NCBI GenBank assembly: GCA_965246925.1
Contig: OZ251994.1
Location: 2,666,001-2,730,000 of the forward strand
DNA: 64,000 bases
Reading direction: 5' to 3'
Source: JANPPS01 sp965246925
GTDB lineage: Bacteria > Pseudomonadota > Alphaproteobacteria > Acetobacterales > Acetobacteraceae
Part shown: in pieces, positions 7,412-16,680 of the stretch
How the letters are laid out: each line of letters begins with the position of its first letter
Position numbering within the stretch: position 1 is the stretch's first letter
The notes under the pieces: model-generated
Seen by the model: only the letters and a program-made list of their open reading frames with translations
The model's database searches: none
Told to the model about the DNA's origin: nothing
Made by a program: the position numbers and the translations under genes

Positions 7412-7734
7412 CTGTTCCCCCTTTTTGCTGGGGCGATGATGGACGAAAACGCGAGTTAGTCAAGTTAGCCAAGCCGTAGCCCGAGCCCGATTCGAAGCCG
7501 CAGGCTTGCCGGCGCTCGCAGAAAGCGTCGCTGACAGCGCGGCGCGTGGCCCCGCGGCACACATCGCAGCCGACCAAGGCAGCGTCGAGGCCGCAAACAA
7601 CCTTCGCCGGCCGGCAACCAGGGCTCAAGCGTGTCGGAACGATCTTGCGGAACGCGCCTCATTATGTGAGATGTGAGGTGCTTACTTAAGGAAACGCGGC
7701 ACCTAATGCCGTATCGTAAGGGGGAGGGAAGCGG
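7412..7734. other. Intergenic region between antitoxin and liv operon
   Basis: Divergent spacer of about 320 bases. The right end holds the leader of the transport operon with a strong AGGGGGAGGGAA ribosome binding site (7719-7729). I see no convincing gene, RNA or repeat in the rest; a stretch translated leftward is Cys/Arg rich but has no family resemblance. Confidence 0.5.
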
Positions 7735-8487
7735 TTGCAGACGGCCGTGCTTGAGACGTCTGGGCTGACGCGGGATTTTCGTGGCTTCGTGGCCGTGAAC
7801 AACGTCGACCTGAGTGTCGCCGAGGGTACGATTCATGCGTTGATCGGGCCTAACGGTGCCGGGAAGACCACGTGCTTCAACCTGCTCACCAAGTTCCTGC
7901 AGCCGTCCAAGGGCATGATCCGGTTCAAGGGCGCCGATATCACCGGGATGCAGCCCGCCATGGTCGCGCGGCTTGGGCTCGTGCGGTCGTTCCAGATTTC
8001 GGCCGTGTTCCCGCATCTGACCGCGCTCGAGAACGTGCGGTTGGCGCTGCAGCGGGCGCGGGGGGGGAGCTTCGACTTCTGGCGCTCCGAATCGCTGCTG
8101 CATCATATGGATGACCGGGCGCGGGCGTTGCTGGCCGATGTCGGGCTCGACGAATATGCCGAGGAGACGGCGGCGCTGCTGTCCTATGGACGCAAGCGTG
8201 CGCTGGAAATCGCCACCACGCTCGCACTCGAACCCACCATGCTGCTGCTGGACGAGCCCACGGCCGGGATGGGGCATGAGGATGTGGAGCGGGTCGTGGC
8301 GCTCATCCGACGCATACGCACCGGGCGGACGATCCTGATGGTCGAGCATAATCTCAGCGTGGTCGAGGGCCTGTGCGACCGCATCACCGTGCTGGCGCGG
8401 GGACAGATCCTGGCCGAGGGGGATTACGCCTCGGTCAGCAAGAACCCCGAGGTGATCGCAGCCTATCTAGGCTCCGCCGATGCTTGA
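7735..8487 (+). CDS. livG: Branched-chain amino-acid-type ABC transporter ATPase LivG
   Basis: 250 residues. Walker A GPNGAGKTT near residue 38, the LivG-type signature segment LLSYGRKRALEIATTLALEP, Walker B LLLDEPTAGM and the switch His in VEHNLSVVEGL are all present. It energises uptake with LivF and the LivH/LivM permeases. The start is TTG 7735, supported by an excellent upstream AGGGGGAGGGAA; no in-frame ATG lies near. It is first in a six-gene operon and overlaps livF by 8 bases. Substrate may be an amino acid, amide or urea-like compound rather than strictly Leu/Ile/Val. Confidence 0.93.
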   Translation: MQTAVLETSGLTRDFRGFVAVNNVDLSVAEGTIHALIGPNGAGKTTCFNLLTKFLQPSKGMIRFKGADITGMQPAMVARLGLVRSFQISAVFPHLTALENVRLALQRARGGSFDFWRSESLLHHMDDRARALLADVGLDEYAEETAALLSYGRKRALEIATTLALEPTMLLLDEPTAGMGHEDVERVVALIRRIRTGRTILMVEHNLSVVEGLCDRITVLARGQILAEGDYASVSKNPEVIAAYLGSADA

Positions 8488-9205
8488 CCAGACCTCCGCG
8501 CTTCCCTCGGCCATGCTGGAAATCCAAGGCCTGAACGCCTGGTATGGCGAGAGCCACGTGCTGCATGGCGTGGATTTCAAGGTGAACGAGGGGGAGGTCG
8601 TGACGCTCCTGGGCCGCAACGGCGCGGGCAAGACCACCACCATGAAGTCCATCATGGGCCTGGTGCCCCGCCGCGAAGGCAGCATCCGCTTCAAGGGGGA
8701 TGAGACCGCCCGCATGCGCCCGGACGGCGTCGCCCGCGCCGGCATCGCGCTGTGTCCGGAGGAGCGGGGCATCTTCGCCGCGCTGAACGTCACCGAGAAC
8801 CTCATGCTGCCCCCCGTCATCGCGCCCGGCGGCATGAGCGTGGACGAGATCTATTTGCTGTTCCCGAACCTCAAGGAGCGCGCCGGCAGCCCGGGCACCA
8901 AGCTGTCCGGCGGCGAGCAGCAGATGCTGGCCATCGGGCGCATCCTCCGCACCGGCGCCCGCCTGTTGTTGCTGGACGAGCCGACCGAGGGCTTGGCGCC
9001 CGTCATCGTACATCAGATCGGGCGCACCATCCGCGAGATCAAGCAGCGCGGCTTCACCGTCCTGCTGGTCGAGCAGAACTTTCGCTTCGCCAGCACCGTC
9101 GCCGACCGGCATTATGTGATGGAACACGGCAAGATCATCGATATGATCCCCAATGCCGAGCTCCCTGCGAACATGGACAAGCTGCACGACTATCTCGGCG
9201 TCTAG
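8480..9205 (+). CDS. livF: Branched-chain amino-acid-type ABC transporter ATPase LivF
   Basis: 241 residues. Walker A LLGRNGAGKTT, signature KLSGGEQQMLAIGRIL, Walker B LLLDEPTEGLAP and the H-loop region LLVEQNFRFAS follow the LivF pattern. It pairs with LivG as the ATPase heterodimer. The start overlaps livG and the stop is 9 bases before the next gene, so they are one transcript. Confidence 0.93.
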   Translation: MLDQTSALPSAMLEIQGLNAWYGESHVLHGVDFKVNEGEVVTLLGRNGAGKTTTMKSIMGLVPRREGSIRFKGDETARMRPDGVARAGIALCPEERGIFAALNVTENLMLPPVIAPGGMSVDEIYLLFPNLKERAGSPGTKLSGGEQQMLAIGRILRTGARLLLLDEPTEGLAPVIVHQIGRTIREIKQRGFTVLLVEQNFRFASTVADRHYVMEHGKIIDMIPNAELPANMDKLHDYLGV

Positions 9206-9214
9206 GAGACCACC

Positions 9215-10432
9215 ATGAGCATCACCCGCCGCACGATCCTGGGAACCACCGCCGCGCTGCCGCTGGCGGGACGCGCGCGCGCCCAGGGTGCCCCCATCAA
9301 GATCGGCGTGCTGAACGACATGTCCGGCGCCTACCGGGACATCAGCGGGCCGACCTCGGCCGCCTGCGTCCGGCAGGCGATCGAGGATTTCGGCGCCCAG
9401 GGCCTCCAGGTCGAAGTCGTGACCGGCGACCACCAGAACAAGCCCGACGTCGGCACGTCGATCGCCCGGCAATGGATCGACCGGGAGGGCGTCGACATGA
9501 TCATCGATGTCGCCAACTCGGCCCTAGGCCTCGCCATCAACGGGGTCTGCAAGGAGAAGGACCGGGCGTACATCAACTCGACGGCCGCGACCGCCGACCT
9601 CACCGGCCCGGCTTGCGCGCCCACCACCGTCCATTGGACCTACGATACCTGGATGCTGGCGCACTCCACCGGCGGTGCGATGGTGAAGGCCGGCGGCGAT
9701 AGCTGGTTCTTCGTCACCGCCGACTACGCGTTCGGCACCGCGCTGCAGCGGGACACGACCGCGTTCGTGGAAAAGGCCGGCGGCAAGGTGCTGGGCTCCG
9801 TCCGGCACCCGTTTCCCGGCAACACGGATTACAGTTCCTTCCTATTGCAGGCGCAGGCGAGCAAGGCGAAGGTGATCGGCATCTGCAACGCCGGCACCGA
9901 CACGGTGAACACCATCAAGCAGGCGGCGGAGTTCGGCATCACCGAGGGCGGCACGAAGCTCGCCGGGCTGCTGGTGTTCTTGAACGACGTGCACGCGCTG
10001 GGGCTGCCCGCGGCGCAGGGGTTAGTGCTGACGGAGTCGTTCTATTGGGACCTGAACGACCGCACCCGCGCGTTCACCAAGCGCGTCCTGCCCAAGACCG
10101 GCGGCGCCCACCCGGCCATGTCGCACGCCGGGTGCTACGCGGGTGCGCTGCATTACCTCAAGGCCTGCGCCGCGATGGGCCAGGCGGAGGCGAAGAAGAG
10201 CGGGGCGGCCACCATCGCCCGCATGAAGTCCATGCCGACCGATGATGACGCGTTCGGCGCCGGGTCGATCAGGGAGGACGGGCGGAAGCTCCATCCCGTG
10301 TATCTGTTCGAAGTGAAGAAGCCCGCGGAGAGCAAGTACGCCTGGGACTATTACAAGCTGATTGCCACCACCCCAGCCGGTGAGGCGTTCCGCCCACTCG
10401 GCGAAGGCGGCTGCTCCCTCGTTCACGCTTAA
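9215..10432 (+). CDS. ABC transporter substrate-binding protein 1 (LivK/Peripla_BP_6 type)
   Basis: 405 residues. A Tat-like signal with twin Arg (SITRRTILGTTAALPLAGRARA) precedes IKIGVLNDMSGAYRDISGPT, the first strand-helix of type I periplasmic binding proteins. Conserved stretches DHQNKPDVG, VHWTYDTWMLAHSTGGAMVK and GGDSWFFVTADYAFG line the ligand cleft. It delivers a substrate to LivHM. The gene is followed immediately by a paralogue of similar length. ATG 9215 has TAGGAGA at good spacing. Confidence 0.92.
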   Translation: MSITRRTILGTTAALPLAGRARAQGAPIKIGVLNDMSGAYRDISGPTSAACVRQAIEDFGAQGLQVEVVTGDHQNKPDVGTSIARQWIDREGVDMIIDVANSALGLAINGVCKEKDRAYINSTAATADLTGPACAPTTVHWTYDTWMLAHSTGGAMVKAGGDSWFFVTADYAFGTALQRDTTAFVEKAGGKVLGSVRHPFPGNTDYSSFLLQAQASKAKVIGICNAGTDTVNTIKQAAEFGITEGGTKLAGLLVFLNDVHALGLPAAQGLVLTESFYWDLNDRTRAFTKRVLPKTGGAHPAMSHAGCYAGALHYLKACAAMGQAEAKKSGAATIARMKSMPTDDDAFGAGSIREDGRKLHPVYLFEVKKPAESKYAWDYYKLIATTPAGEAFRPLGEGGCSLVHA

Positions 10433-10442
10433 GGAAACATCG

Positions 10443-11654
10443 ATGCATATTGAACGCCGCGCCCTGCTGGGTGCTACCGCCGCAGCCGCCCTGCTGCCCC
10501 GCGCCGGACGCGCCCAGTCGCAAACGATCAAGATCGGCGTGCTCAACGACCAATCCGGCCCGTATCGCGACATCGGCGGTCAGTTGACGGTCACCGCGGT
10601 GAAGCAAGCCGTGGCGGAGTTCGGTGACAGCCTGAAGGTCGAGGTGCTCAGCGCCGACCATCAGAACAAGCCTGATATCGGCGTCGGCATCGCCCGGCAG
10701 TGGATCGACCAGGAGGGCGTGAACCTGATCGTGGATGTGCCCACCAGCTCCGTGGCGCTCGCGGTCAACAACGTCGTGCGGGAGAAGAATTGCGCCTACA
10801 TCAACACCGGCGCCGCCACGTCCGACCTCACCGGCATCCAGTGCACGCCCAGCACGATCCATTGGTCGTATGACACCTACATGCTGGCCAAGAGCACGGG
10901 TGGCGCCATGGTGAAGGCCGGGGGGGATAGCTGGTACTTCCTCACCGCCGACTACGTGTTCGGTCAGCAACTGCAGCGGGACACGACGGCCACCGTCACC
11001 AAGGGCGGTGGCAAGGTGCTGGGTGCCTCGCTGTATCCGTTCCCGGGCACCACGGATTTCAGCTCGTTCCTGATTTCCGCGCAGTCGAGCGGCGCCAAGG
11101 TGCTCGGCCTCTGCAACGCCGGGGCCGATACGGTGAACAGCATCAAGCAGGCGGTGGAGTTCGGCCTCACGCAGAAGATGAAGGTCGCGGCCATGCTGAT
11201 GTACATCGCCGACGTGCACGGCCTGGGGCTCGAGGCCGCGCAGGGCCTCTATCTCACGGAGTCGTTCTATTGGGACATGAACGACCGCACCCGCGCCTTC
11301 ACCAAGGGGTTCCGGGCCCGCATGCCGAGCCAGACGCCCAACATGAGCAACGCCGCCGGCTATGCGGGCACGCTGCATTACCTAAAGGCGCTGAAGGATC
11401 TGGGCGTCGCCAGCCGGACCGACGGGGCCGCGGTGGTGGCGCGCATGAAGGCGATGCCGACCGATGACGATGCCTACGGGCCCGGCAGCATCCGGGAGGA
11501 CGGCATGGCGCTGTTCCCGTCCTTCCTGTTCGAAGTAAAGAAGCCGTCCGAGAGCAAGTATCCCTGGGACTATTTCAAGACCGTGGTCACCACCCCGGCG
11601 ACCGAGGCGTGGAAGCCGCTCAGCGAAGGCGGCTGCAAGCTGGTGCGCGCCTAG
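10443..11654 (+). CDS. ABC transporter substrate-binding protein 2 (paralogue)
   Basis: 403 residues with its own Arg-rich, Tat-like signal (MHIERRALLGATAAAALLPR). By eye it is roughly 60 percent identical to the preceding protein over its length, sharing KIGVLNDxSGxYRDI, DHQNKPDIG, SESKYPWDYFK-type blocks. The two likely feed the same permease with related but different ligands; differences concentrate in SSVALAVNNVVREKNCAYIN against the corresponding stretch of protein 1. The open frame begins further upstream, but ATG 10443 gives the signal peptide and has AAGGAAA before it. Confidence 0.92.
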   Translation: MHIERRALLGATAAAALLPRAGRAQSQTIKIGVLNDQSGPYRDIGGQLTVTAVKQAVAEFGDSLKVEVLSADHQNKPDIGVGIARQWIDQEGVNLIVDVPTSSVALAVNNVVREKNCAYINTGAATSDLTGIQCTPSTIHWSYDTYMLAKSTGGAMVKAGGDSWYFLTADYVFGQQLQRDTTATVTKGGGKVLGASLYPFPGTTDFSSFLISAQSSGAKVLGLCNAGADTVNSIKQAVEFGLTQKMKVAAMLMYIADVHGLGLEAAQGLYLTESFYWDMNDRTRAFTKGFRARMPSQTPNMSNAAGYAGTLHYLKALKDLGVASRTDGAAVVARMKAMPTDDDAYGPGSIREDGMALFPSFLFEVKKPSESKYPWDYFKTVVTTPATEAWKPLSEGGCKLVRA

Positions 11655-11656
11655 TC

Positions 11657-12721
11657 ATGTCGGCCACCCTTCCCCGCCAGGAGCGATCCGTCCAGTCGGC
11701 GCTCACGATCGCCGTGCTGGTGGCGGGCGCCGTGCTGGTGCTGGCGTATCTGGCGCTGCATGGCGGGGAAGTGGTGGCCGGGATTGCCGGGTTCTCGTTC
11801 TACCGGCCCATGCCGCTGTTGTTCGGGCAGTTGCTGCTGGGGCTGATCAACGGGGCGTTCTATGCCCTGTTGTCGCTGGGCCTGGCGGTGATCTTCGGCA
11901 TGCTGAACATCATCAACTTCGCGCATGGCGCGCTGTTCATGCTGGGCGCGTTCGCGGCGTGGATGATGCTGACGCCCAACACCTGGCTCGGTATGATTTC
12001 GCCGGGTCTTGCGGTGCCGGACTGGCTCAGCATCGGCTACTGGCCGGCGCTGATCCTGGCGCCGCTGATCGTCGGCGCGTTCGGGCTGTTGATGGAGAAG
12101 ACCATCATCAGCCGGCTATATAAGCTGGACCACCTGTATGGCCTGCTGCTGACGTTCGGCGTGGCGCTGATCCTGGAGGGGCTGGCCCGCAACGCGTTCG
12201 GCAGCTCCGGCATGCCGTACAAGATCCCGGCGGCGCTGGCGGGCGGAACCAACCTCGGCTTCATGTTCATGCCCAACTATCGCGGCTGGGTGTTGCTGGC
12301 CGCGGCCGCCATGTGCCTCGTGACCTGGGTGCTGATCGAGAAGACGCAGCTCGGCGCCCGCCTGCGCGCCGCGACCGAGAACCCCGGCCTGGTGCAGGCC
12401 TTCGGCGTCAACGTGCCGCGCATGATCAGCCTGACCTACGCGGGGGGCGTGGCGCTGTCCGCCTTTGCCGGCGTGCTGGCGGCGCCGATCTATTCGGTGA
12501 ACCCCAACATGGGATCGTCGTTCATCATCACCGTGTTCGCCGTGGTCGTGATCGGCGGCATGGGCAGCATCCTGGGCAGCATCGTCACCGGGTTCGGCCT
12601 TGGCATCGTCGAGGGGCTGACCAAGGTGTATTATCCGCAGGCGTCGGCCACGGTCATCTTCGTGGTGATGGTCATCGTCCTGCTGGTCCGTCCCTCCGGC
12701 CTGTTCGGGAAGACCGGCTGA
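11657..12721 (+). CDS. livH: Branched-chain amino-acid-type ABC permease LivH
   Basis: About 354 residues, strongly hydrophobic with about eight helices. The LivH signature LINGAFYALLSLGLAVIFGM and LNIINFAHGALFMLGAF are clear, and the cytoplasmic coupling loop includes TENPGLVQAFGVNVPRM. An extra N-terminal hydrophobic stretch of about 40 residues precedes the core. It forms the membrane channel with LivM. The stop overlaps the livM start as TGATG. Confidence 0.93.
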   Translation: MSATLPRQERSVQSALTIAVLVAGAVLVLAYLALHGGEVVAGIAGFSFYRPMPLLFGQLLLGLINGAFYALLSLGLAVIFGMLNIINFAHGALFMLGAFAAWMMLTPNTWLGMISPGLAVPDWLSIGYWPALILAPLIVGAFGLLMEKTIISRLYKLDHLYGLLLTFGVALILEGLARNAFGSSGMPYKIPAALAGGTNLGFMFMPNYRGWVLLAAAAMCLVTWVLIEKTQLGARLRAATENPGLVQAFGVNVPRMISLTYAGGVALSAFAGVLAAPIYSVNPNMGSSFIITVFAVVVIGGMGSILGSIVTGFGLGIVEGLTKVYYPQASATVIFVVMVIVLLVRPSGLFGKTG

Positions 12722-13704
12722 TGGACGCGACCCCCACCCGGTTCGTGGACGTGCGGCCCCGTCCGTTCACCCTGGCCGGGTTCAGCACGGCGCAGCTCGG
12801 CGCCCTGGTGCTGATGCTGGCCTTCATGGCGACCGCCTGGTATTTCATCTACCCGGTTTTCCTCATGAAGGTGATGTGCTTCGCGCTGTTCGCCTGCGCC
12901 TTCAACTTGCTGATCGGCTTCGTGGGCCTGCTGAGCTTCGGCCACGCCGCCTATTTCGGCATGGGCAGCTACGTCACCGCCTATGTGGCCAAGACCTACC
13001 ATCTGACGCCGGAGGTCGCGATCCTAGTCGGTGGCCTCGGCGGCGCGGCGCTCGGCACCGTGTTCGGCCTGCTGGCCATCAAGCGGCAGGGCCTATATTT
13101 CGCCATGATCACGCTGGCGCTGGCGCAGATGAACTATTTTTTCTGCCTGCAGGCCCCGTTCACCGGCGGCGAGGACGGGATCCAGCAGGTGCCCCGCGGC
13201 GCGTTGTTCGGGACCATCTCGCTCGGCCCCGACATGTCCATGTATATCACAGTCTGCGCGGTGTTCCTGATCTGCTTCCTGCTGATCCACCGCATCGTGC
13301 ACTCGCCGTTCGGTCAGGTGCTGAAGGCGATCCGCGAGAACGAGCCGCGCGCCACCTCGCTCGGCTACCGCACGGATGACTACAAGCTCGTGGCCTTCAT
13401 CCTCAGCACCTTTATCGCCGGTATCGCCGGGGGCATGAAATCCATCGTGTTCGGCATCGCGACCTTGACCGACGTGCACTACGCCATGTCCGGTGAGGTC
13501 GTGCTCATGAACCTCCTGGGCGGCATGGGCACCATCTTCGGCCCGGTCGTGGGCGCCGGCATCATCGTCTGGACCGAGAGCGCCCTATCAAGCTACGGCT
13601 CCTGGGTCACCGTCACCCAGGGCGTGATCTTCGTCGTCTGCGTCCTAGCCTTCCGCCGCGGCATCGTGGGCGAAATCGCGGCACTGATCCGGCGGCCGTT
13701 GTAG
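12721..13704 (+). CDS. livM: Branched-chain amino-acid-type ABC permease LivM
   Basis: 327 residues. LLIGFVGLLSFGHAAYFGMG is the LivM hallmark and VLKAIRENEPRATSLGYRTDDYKL is the EAA-like loop that contacts the ATPases. About eight membrane helices. Last gene of the operon livG-livF-SBP1-SBP2-livH-livM, an unusual order in which the ATPases come first. Confidence 0.93.
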   Translation: MDATPTRFVDVRPRPFTLAGFSTAQLGALVLMLAFMATAWYFIYPVFLMKVMCFALFACAFNLLIGFVGLLSFGHAAYFGMGSYVTAYVAKTYHLTPEVAILVGGLGGAALGTVFGLLAIKRQGLYFAMITLALAQMNYFFCLQAPFTGGEDGIQQVPRGALFGTISLGPDMSMYITVCAVFLICFLLIHRIVHSPFGQVLKAIRENEPRATSLGYRTDDYKLVAFILSTFIAGIAGGMKSIVFGIATLTDVHYAMSGEVVLMNLLGGMGTIFGPVVGAGIIVWTESALSSYGSWVTVTQGVIFVVCVLAFRRGIVGEIAALIRRPL

Positions 13705-13744
13705 GCTTGTCCGTGAGCTGCAAGGGCAGAGTAGTCATGCCGGA

Positions 13745-13813
13745 GTGCCGCATCCGAAGAAGGAGCTTGGCATCGGTTTGGTCGCGGCGATCCGCAAGCA
13801 AGCCGGAATCTGA
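13745..13813 (+). pseudogene. hicA toxin remnant (C-terminal end only)
   Basis: The frame reads VPHPKKELGIGLVAAIRKQAGI then stop, which is the C-terminal end of HicA mRNA-interferase toxins. The catalytic N-terminal part with its His is gone; upstream codons (13705-13744) show no further match. It sits 7 bases before the hicB remnant in the native hicA-hicB order. Confidence 0.72.
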
Positions 13814-13820
13814 AGGCAGC

Positions 13821-13953
13821 ATGCGTTTCCAGTCGCTATCGAGCCCGGCACCAGCACCACCGCGTTCGGCGTCATCATTCCCGACCTACCCGGCTGCTTA
13901 TCCGCCGGACACACGCTCGATGAGGCATGACCAACGCCGAGAAGGCCGTCACC
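13821..13953 (+). pseudogene. hicB antitoxin remnant with two frameshifts
   Basis: ATG 13821 starts MRF, then a one-base loss shifts the frame; the continuation reads VAIEPGTSTTAFGVIIPDLPGC and LSAGHTLDEA, the conserved HicB N-terminal fold. A second one-base loss at about 13926 puts the rest (LTNAEKAVT) in another frame, after which similarity ends. The gene is dead. The remaining intergenic stretch to 14079 holds no other gene I can identify. Confidence 0.75.
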
Positions 13954-14079
13954 CCTCGGCGTGCTGTGCAAAAATGCGCCTATGCCGGAAGGGTGTTTGC
14001 GATAACGCTTCCCCACCCGGTTCAGCGGCAGGCCCGCGCTCCAGAAATGTGGTATGCTGCGGCGCACCACGGGTGAGCC

Positions 14080-16629
14080 ATGAGCATACTAAGGCCGGTC
14101 TCCAAGGGACGCTTCCGGGCCCAGTCATTATTCAGCCCTAAGACCGTCGGCGTGCTTGGCGCTACCACGGCGCTCGGACGCACCGTGCTCGGTAATCTCG
14201 AGGCGGGCGGGTTTGCGGGCGGCATTTGGCACGCCGAAGAGGTCACAGATTTTCTCGAGCCGCCAGACCTCGCCGTCATCGCCGCGGCGCCGGACCGGGT
14301 GGTGGACATGATCCAGGCCCTGGCCGATCACGGCACGTACGCCGCCATCTGCCTGACCCCGGCCCAAGGGATCGAGGCCGCGGCGCGCCGGGCCGGCATT
14401 CGGGTCCTTGGGCCATCCGCGTTCGGCGTGGCGGTCCCGGGGCTTGGGCTCAACGCCACCACTGGGCACCTGCCGCCGCAGAAGGGAAAAATCGCGCTCG
14501 TGTCGCAATCCGCCGCGCTTTGCCGGTCTGTGCTGGATTGGGCGGGGCCGAACGGGGTGGGGTTCAGCCATATCGTCGGGCTGGGCGGCGGGGCCGATAT
14601 GGGCTTTGCCATCGTGCTCGACTGGCTCAGCCGGGATCCCGGCACCGGCGCGATCCTGCTGGACATCCGCACCATCCGGAACCGCCGGGCGTTCCTGTCT
14701 GCCGCACGGGCCGCGGCACGGCTGCGCCCCGTGGTGGCTATCCGGGCGGGCGGCCGGCTGCAGGACCCGTCCGGACGGGCCGACCTCGTATTCGACGCCG
14801 CACTGCGCCGGGCCGGCATCGTTCGCGTGGGCCGCCTCGCCGACCTGCTGGCCGCCGCCGAGACGCTGACCCGCGCCCGCCCGCCCCGGGGTGAGGCCGT
14901 GACCATCATCACCAACGCCGTGGGCCCGGGCCAAATGGCCGCCGACGCCGCCGCGGTACTGGGCCTCCCGCTGGCCCCACTTACCGCCGCGACCCGGCAG
15001 GTGCTGAACATGCAGATGGCGCCGGGTCCGTCCGATCTGGGCCTGGTCTGGACCGGCGCCGACCAGCCGATCCGGCTGGCGGAGGCCGCGGCGCTCCTGT
15101 CCGGCGCGCCGGAGGTGGGCGGCCTGGTTGTGGTCATGGCGCCGACCGGCACGGCCGACGATGCGGGCATCCAGGCGCTGGCCGCGGCGGTCCCGAGCCT
15201 CAAGCTGCCGCTGCTGGCGGCCGTGCTGGGCGAAACCACGGGCGGCCCGCTCCGCCGGGCGTTGGCGGCAACGGGTGTCCCGGTGTTCAACACGCCCGAG
15301 CTTGCGATGCGCGGGTTCGCGCAGCTGGTGGAACAGCGCCGGGCCCGCGCCGCCGCGCGTGAGCTGCCGCCGCGCCGCGTGTTGGCGCTGGCGCCGGATC
15401 AGGACCAGGTGCGTGCCCTGTTCCAGGCAGCCCGGGACTCGGGGCGCCCAGGGCTCCGTCAGGACGAAGCGTTGGCCGTCCTGGCCGCCTACGGCCTGCC
15501 GGTGGTGCCGACCGCCCCGGCCGCCACGCCGGACGAGGCCGCCGCCGCCGCCGCCCGGCTGGGCTTCCCCGCCGTGCTGAAACTGGCCCGTAGCGCGCGG
15601 CCGCAGCCGGCGGGGCCCGGCGCCGTATCGCTCGATCTCATCGACGAGAATGCGGTCCGGCAGGCCGCCATCCTGCTCGATGCCCGGCGCGGCCGGCTCG
15701 GCCGCACCGACGGGTTTTTGGTGCAGCGTCAGGCCGGGCGGGCGCGGGAATTACGGGTGACGGTCGCGGACGATCCACTGTTCGGCCCCGCCATCGGCTT
15801 CGGCCAGGGCGGTAGCGCCGCCGCGTCGTTCGACGATCAGGCCATGGAGCTACCGCCGCTCAACCTCACCCTGGCGGCCAGCCTGATCGGGCGCACCCGC
15901 GCCGCCGGCACCCTGGCCGAGTTCCATGATCAGCCCGCTGCGTCAAAGGACGCCGTGGCCGACGCATTGGTGCGGATCAGCCAACTGGTCGTGGACTTTC
16001 CGGAGATCTCGGAGATCGACATCAACCCGCTGTTTTCCGACGCCGACGGCGTGCAGGCGGGGGACGCCTGGATCGGGCTGTATCCGCCCGGCGAAGCCGG
16101 CGTGCTCAGCATCACACCCTACCCGGCCGAACTCGCCGAGCACTGGGTGAGCGCCGGGGAGACGCTTCTGATCCGCCCGATCCAGCCCGAGGATGCCGAG
16201 GCGCATCAGGCGTTGTTCAGCCGGCTCACGCCCGAAGATATCCGATACCGGTTCTTCAGCATGGTCCGCGCCCTCACGCCGGAGCAGATCGCCCGCATGA
16301 CGCAGGTGGATTATGAGCGAGAAATTGCCTTCATCGCCGTCCGGGAGAACACCGGTGAGACGCTCGGCGTGGCCCGGCTGGTGCGGGAGGCCTATCTGCG
16401 CCGGGCCGAGTTCGCCATCGTGGTGGAGCCGAGCATGAAAGGGCGGGGCCTTGGCCGCCATCTCATGCAGCGCTTGATCGACTGGGGCAGGACGCAGGGG
16501 CTGGCCGAGATCGAAGGACAGGTGCTGAACGAGAACGCGCCGATGCTGGCCTTCATTCGCCGGCTCGGCTTCATCCTGCACCGCAGCGCCGACGATCCTG
16601 AAATCGTAACGGCCACGCTCGCCCTATAG
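14080..16629 (+). CDS. ADP-forming acyl-CoA synthetase-like / GNAT protein acetyltransferase (PatZ-like)
   Basis: 849 residues. An N-terminal CoA-binding Rossmann part (TVGVLGATTALGRTVLGNLE), a succinyl-CoA-ligase-like middle and an ATP-grasp domain (residues about 460-680, AVLAAYGLPVVPTAPA to DFPEISEIDINPLFSD) are fused to a C-terminal GNAT domain (about 690-849) with GRGLGRHLMQRLIDWG as acetyl-CoA loop. This is the Pat/YfiQ architecture that acetylates acetyl-CoA synthetase and other proteins. The SHTGALAG-type loop carrying the phosphohistidine in active NDP-forming synthetases is replaced by GGRLQDPSGRADLVFDAALR, so the synthetase half is probably only a sensor/regulatory module. Confidence 0.88.
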   Translation: MSILRPVSKGRFRAQSLFSPKTVGVLGATTALGRTVLGNLEAGGFAGGIWHAEEVTDFLEPPDLAVIAAAPDRVVDMIQALADHGTYAAICLTPAQGIEAAARRAGIRVLGPSAFGVAVPGLGLNATTGHLPPQKGKIALVSQSAALCRSVLDWAGPNGVGFSHIVGLGGGADMGFAIVLDWLSRDPGTGAILLDIRTIRNRRAFLSAARAAARLRPVVAIRAGGRLQDPSGRADLVFDAALRRAGIVRVGRLADLLAAAETLTRARPPRGEAVTIITNAVGPGQMAADAAAVLGLPLAPLTAATRQVLNMQMAPGPSDLGLVWTGADQPIRLAEAAALLSGAPEVGGLVVVMAPTGTADDAGIQALAAAVPSLKLPLLAAVLGETTGGPLRRALAATGVPVFNTPELAMRGFAQLVEQRRARAAARELPPRRVLALAPDQDQVRALFQAARDSGRPGLRQDEALAVLAAYGLPVVPTAPAATPDEAAAAAARLGFPAVLKLARSARPQPAGPGAVSLDLIDENAVRQAAILLDARRGRLGRTDGFLVQRQAGRARELRVTVADDPLFGPAIGFGQGGSAAASFDDQAMELPPLNLTLAASLIGRTRAAGTLAEFHDQPAASKDAVADALVRISQLVVDFPEISEIDINPLFSDADGVQAGDAWIGLYPPGEAGVLSITPYPAELAEHWVSAGETLLIRPIQPEDAEAHQALFSRLTPEDIRYRFFSMVRALTPEQIARMTQVDYEREIAFIAVRENTGETLGVARLVREAYLRRAEFAIVVEPSMKGRGLGRHLMQRLIDWGRTQGLAEIEGQVLNENAPMLAFIRRLGFILHRSADDPEIVTATLAL

Positions 16630-16680
16630 CCGCGGTCATATTAACCTCCTATCAAGCGGCGAACCCTAGGGGAGCCCAGG

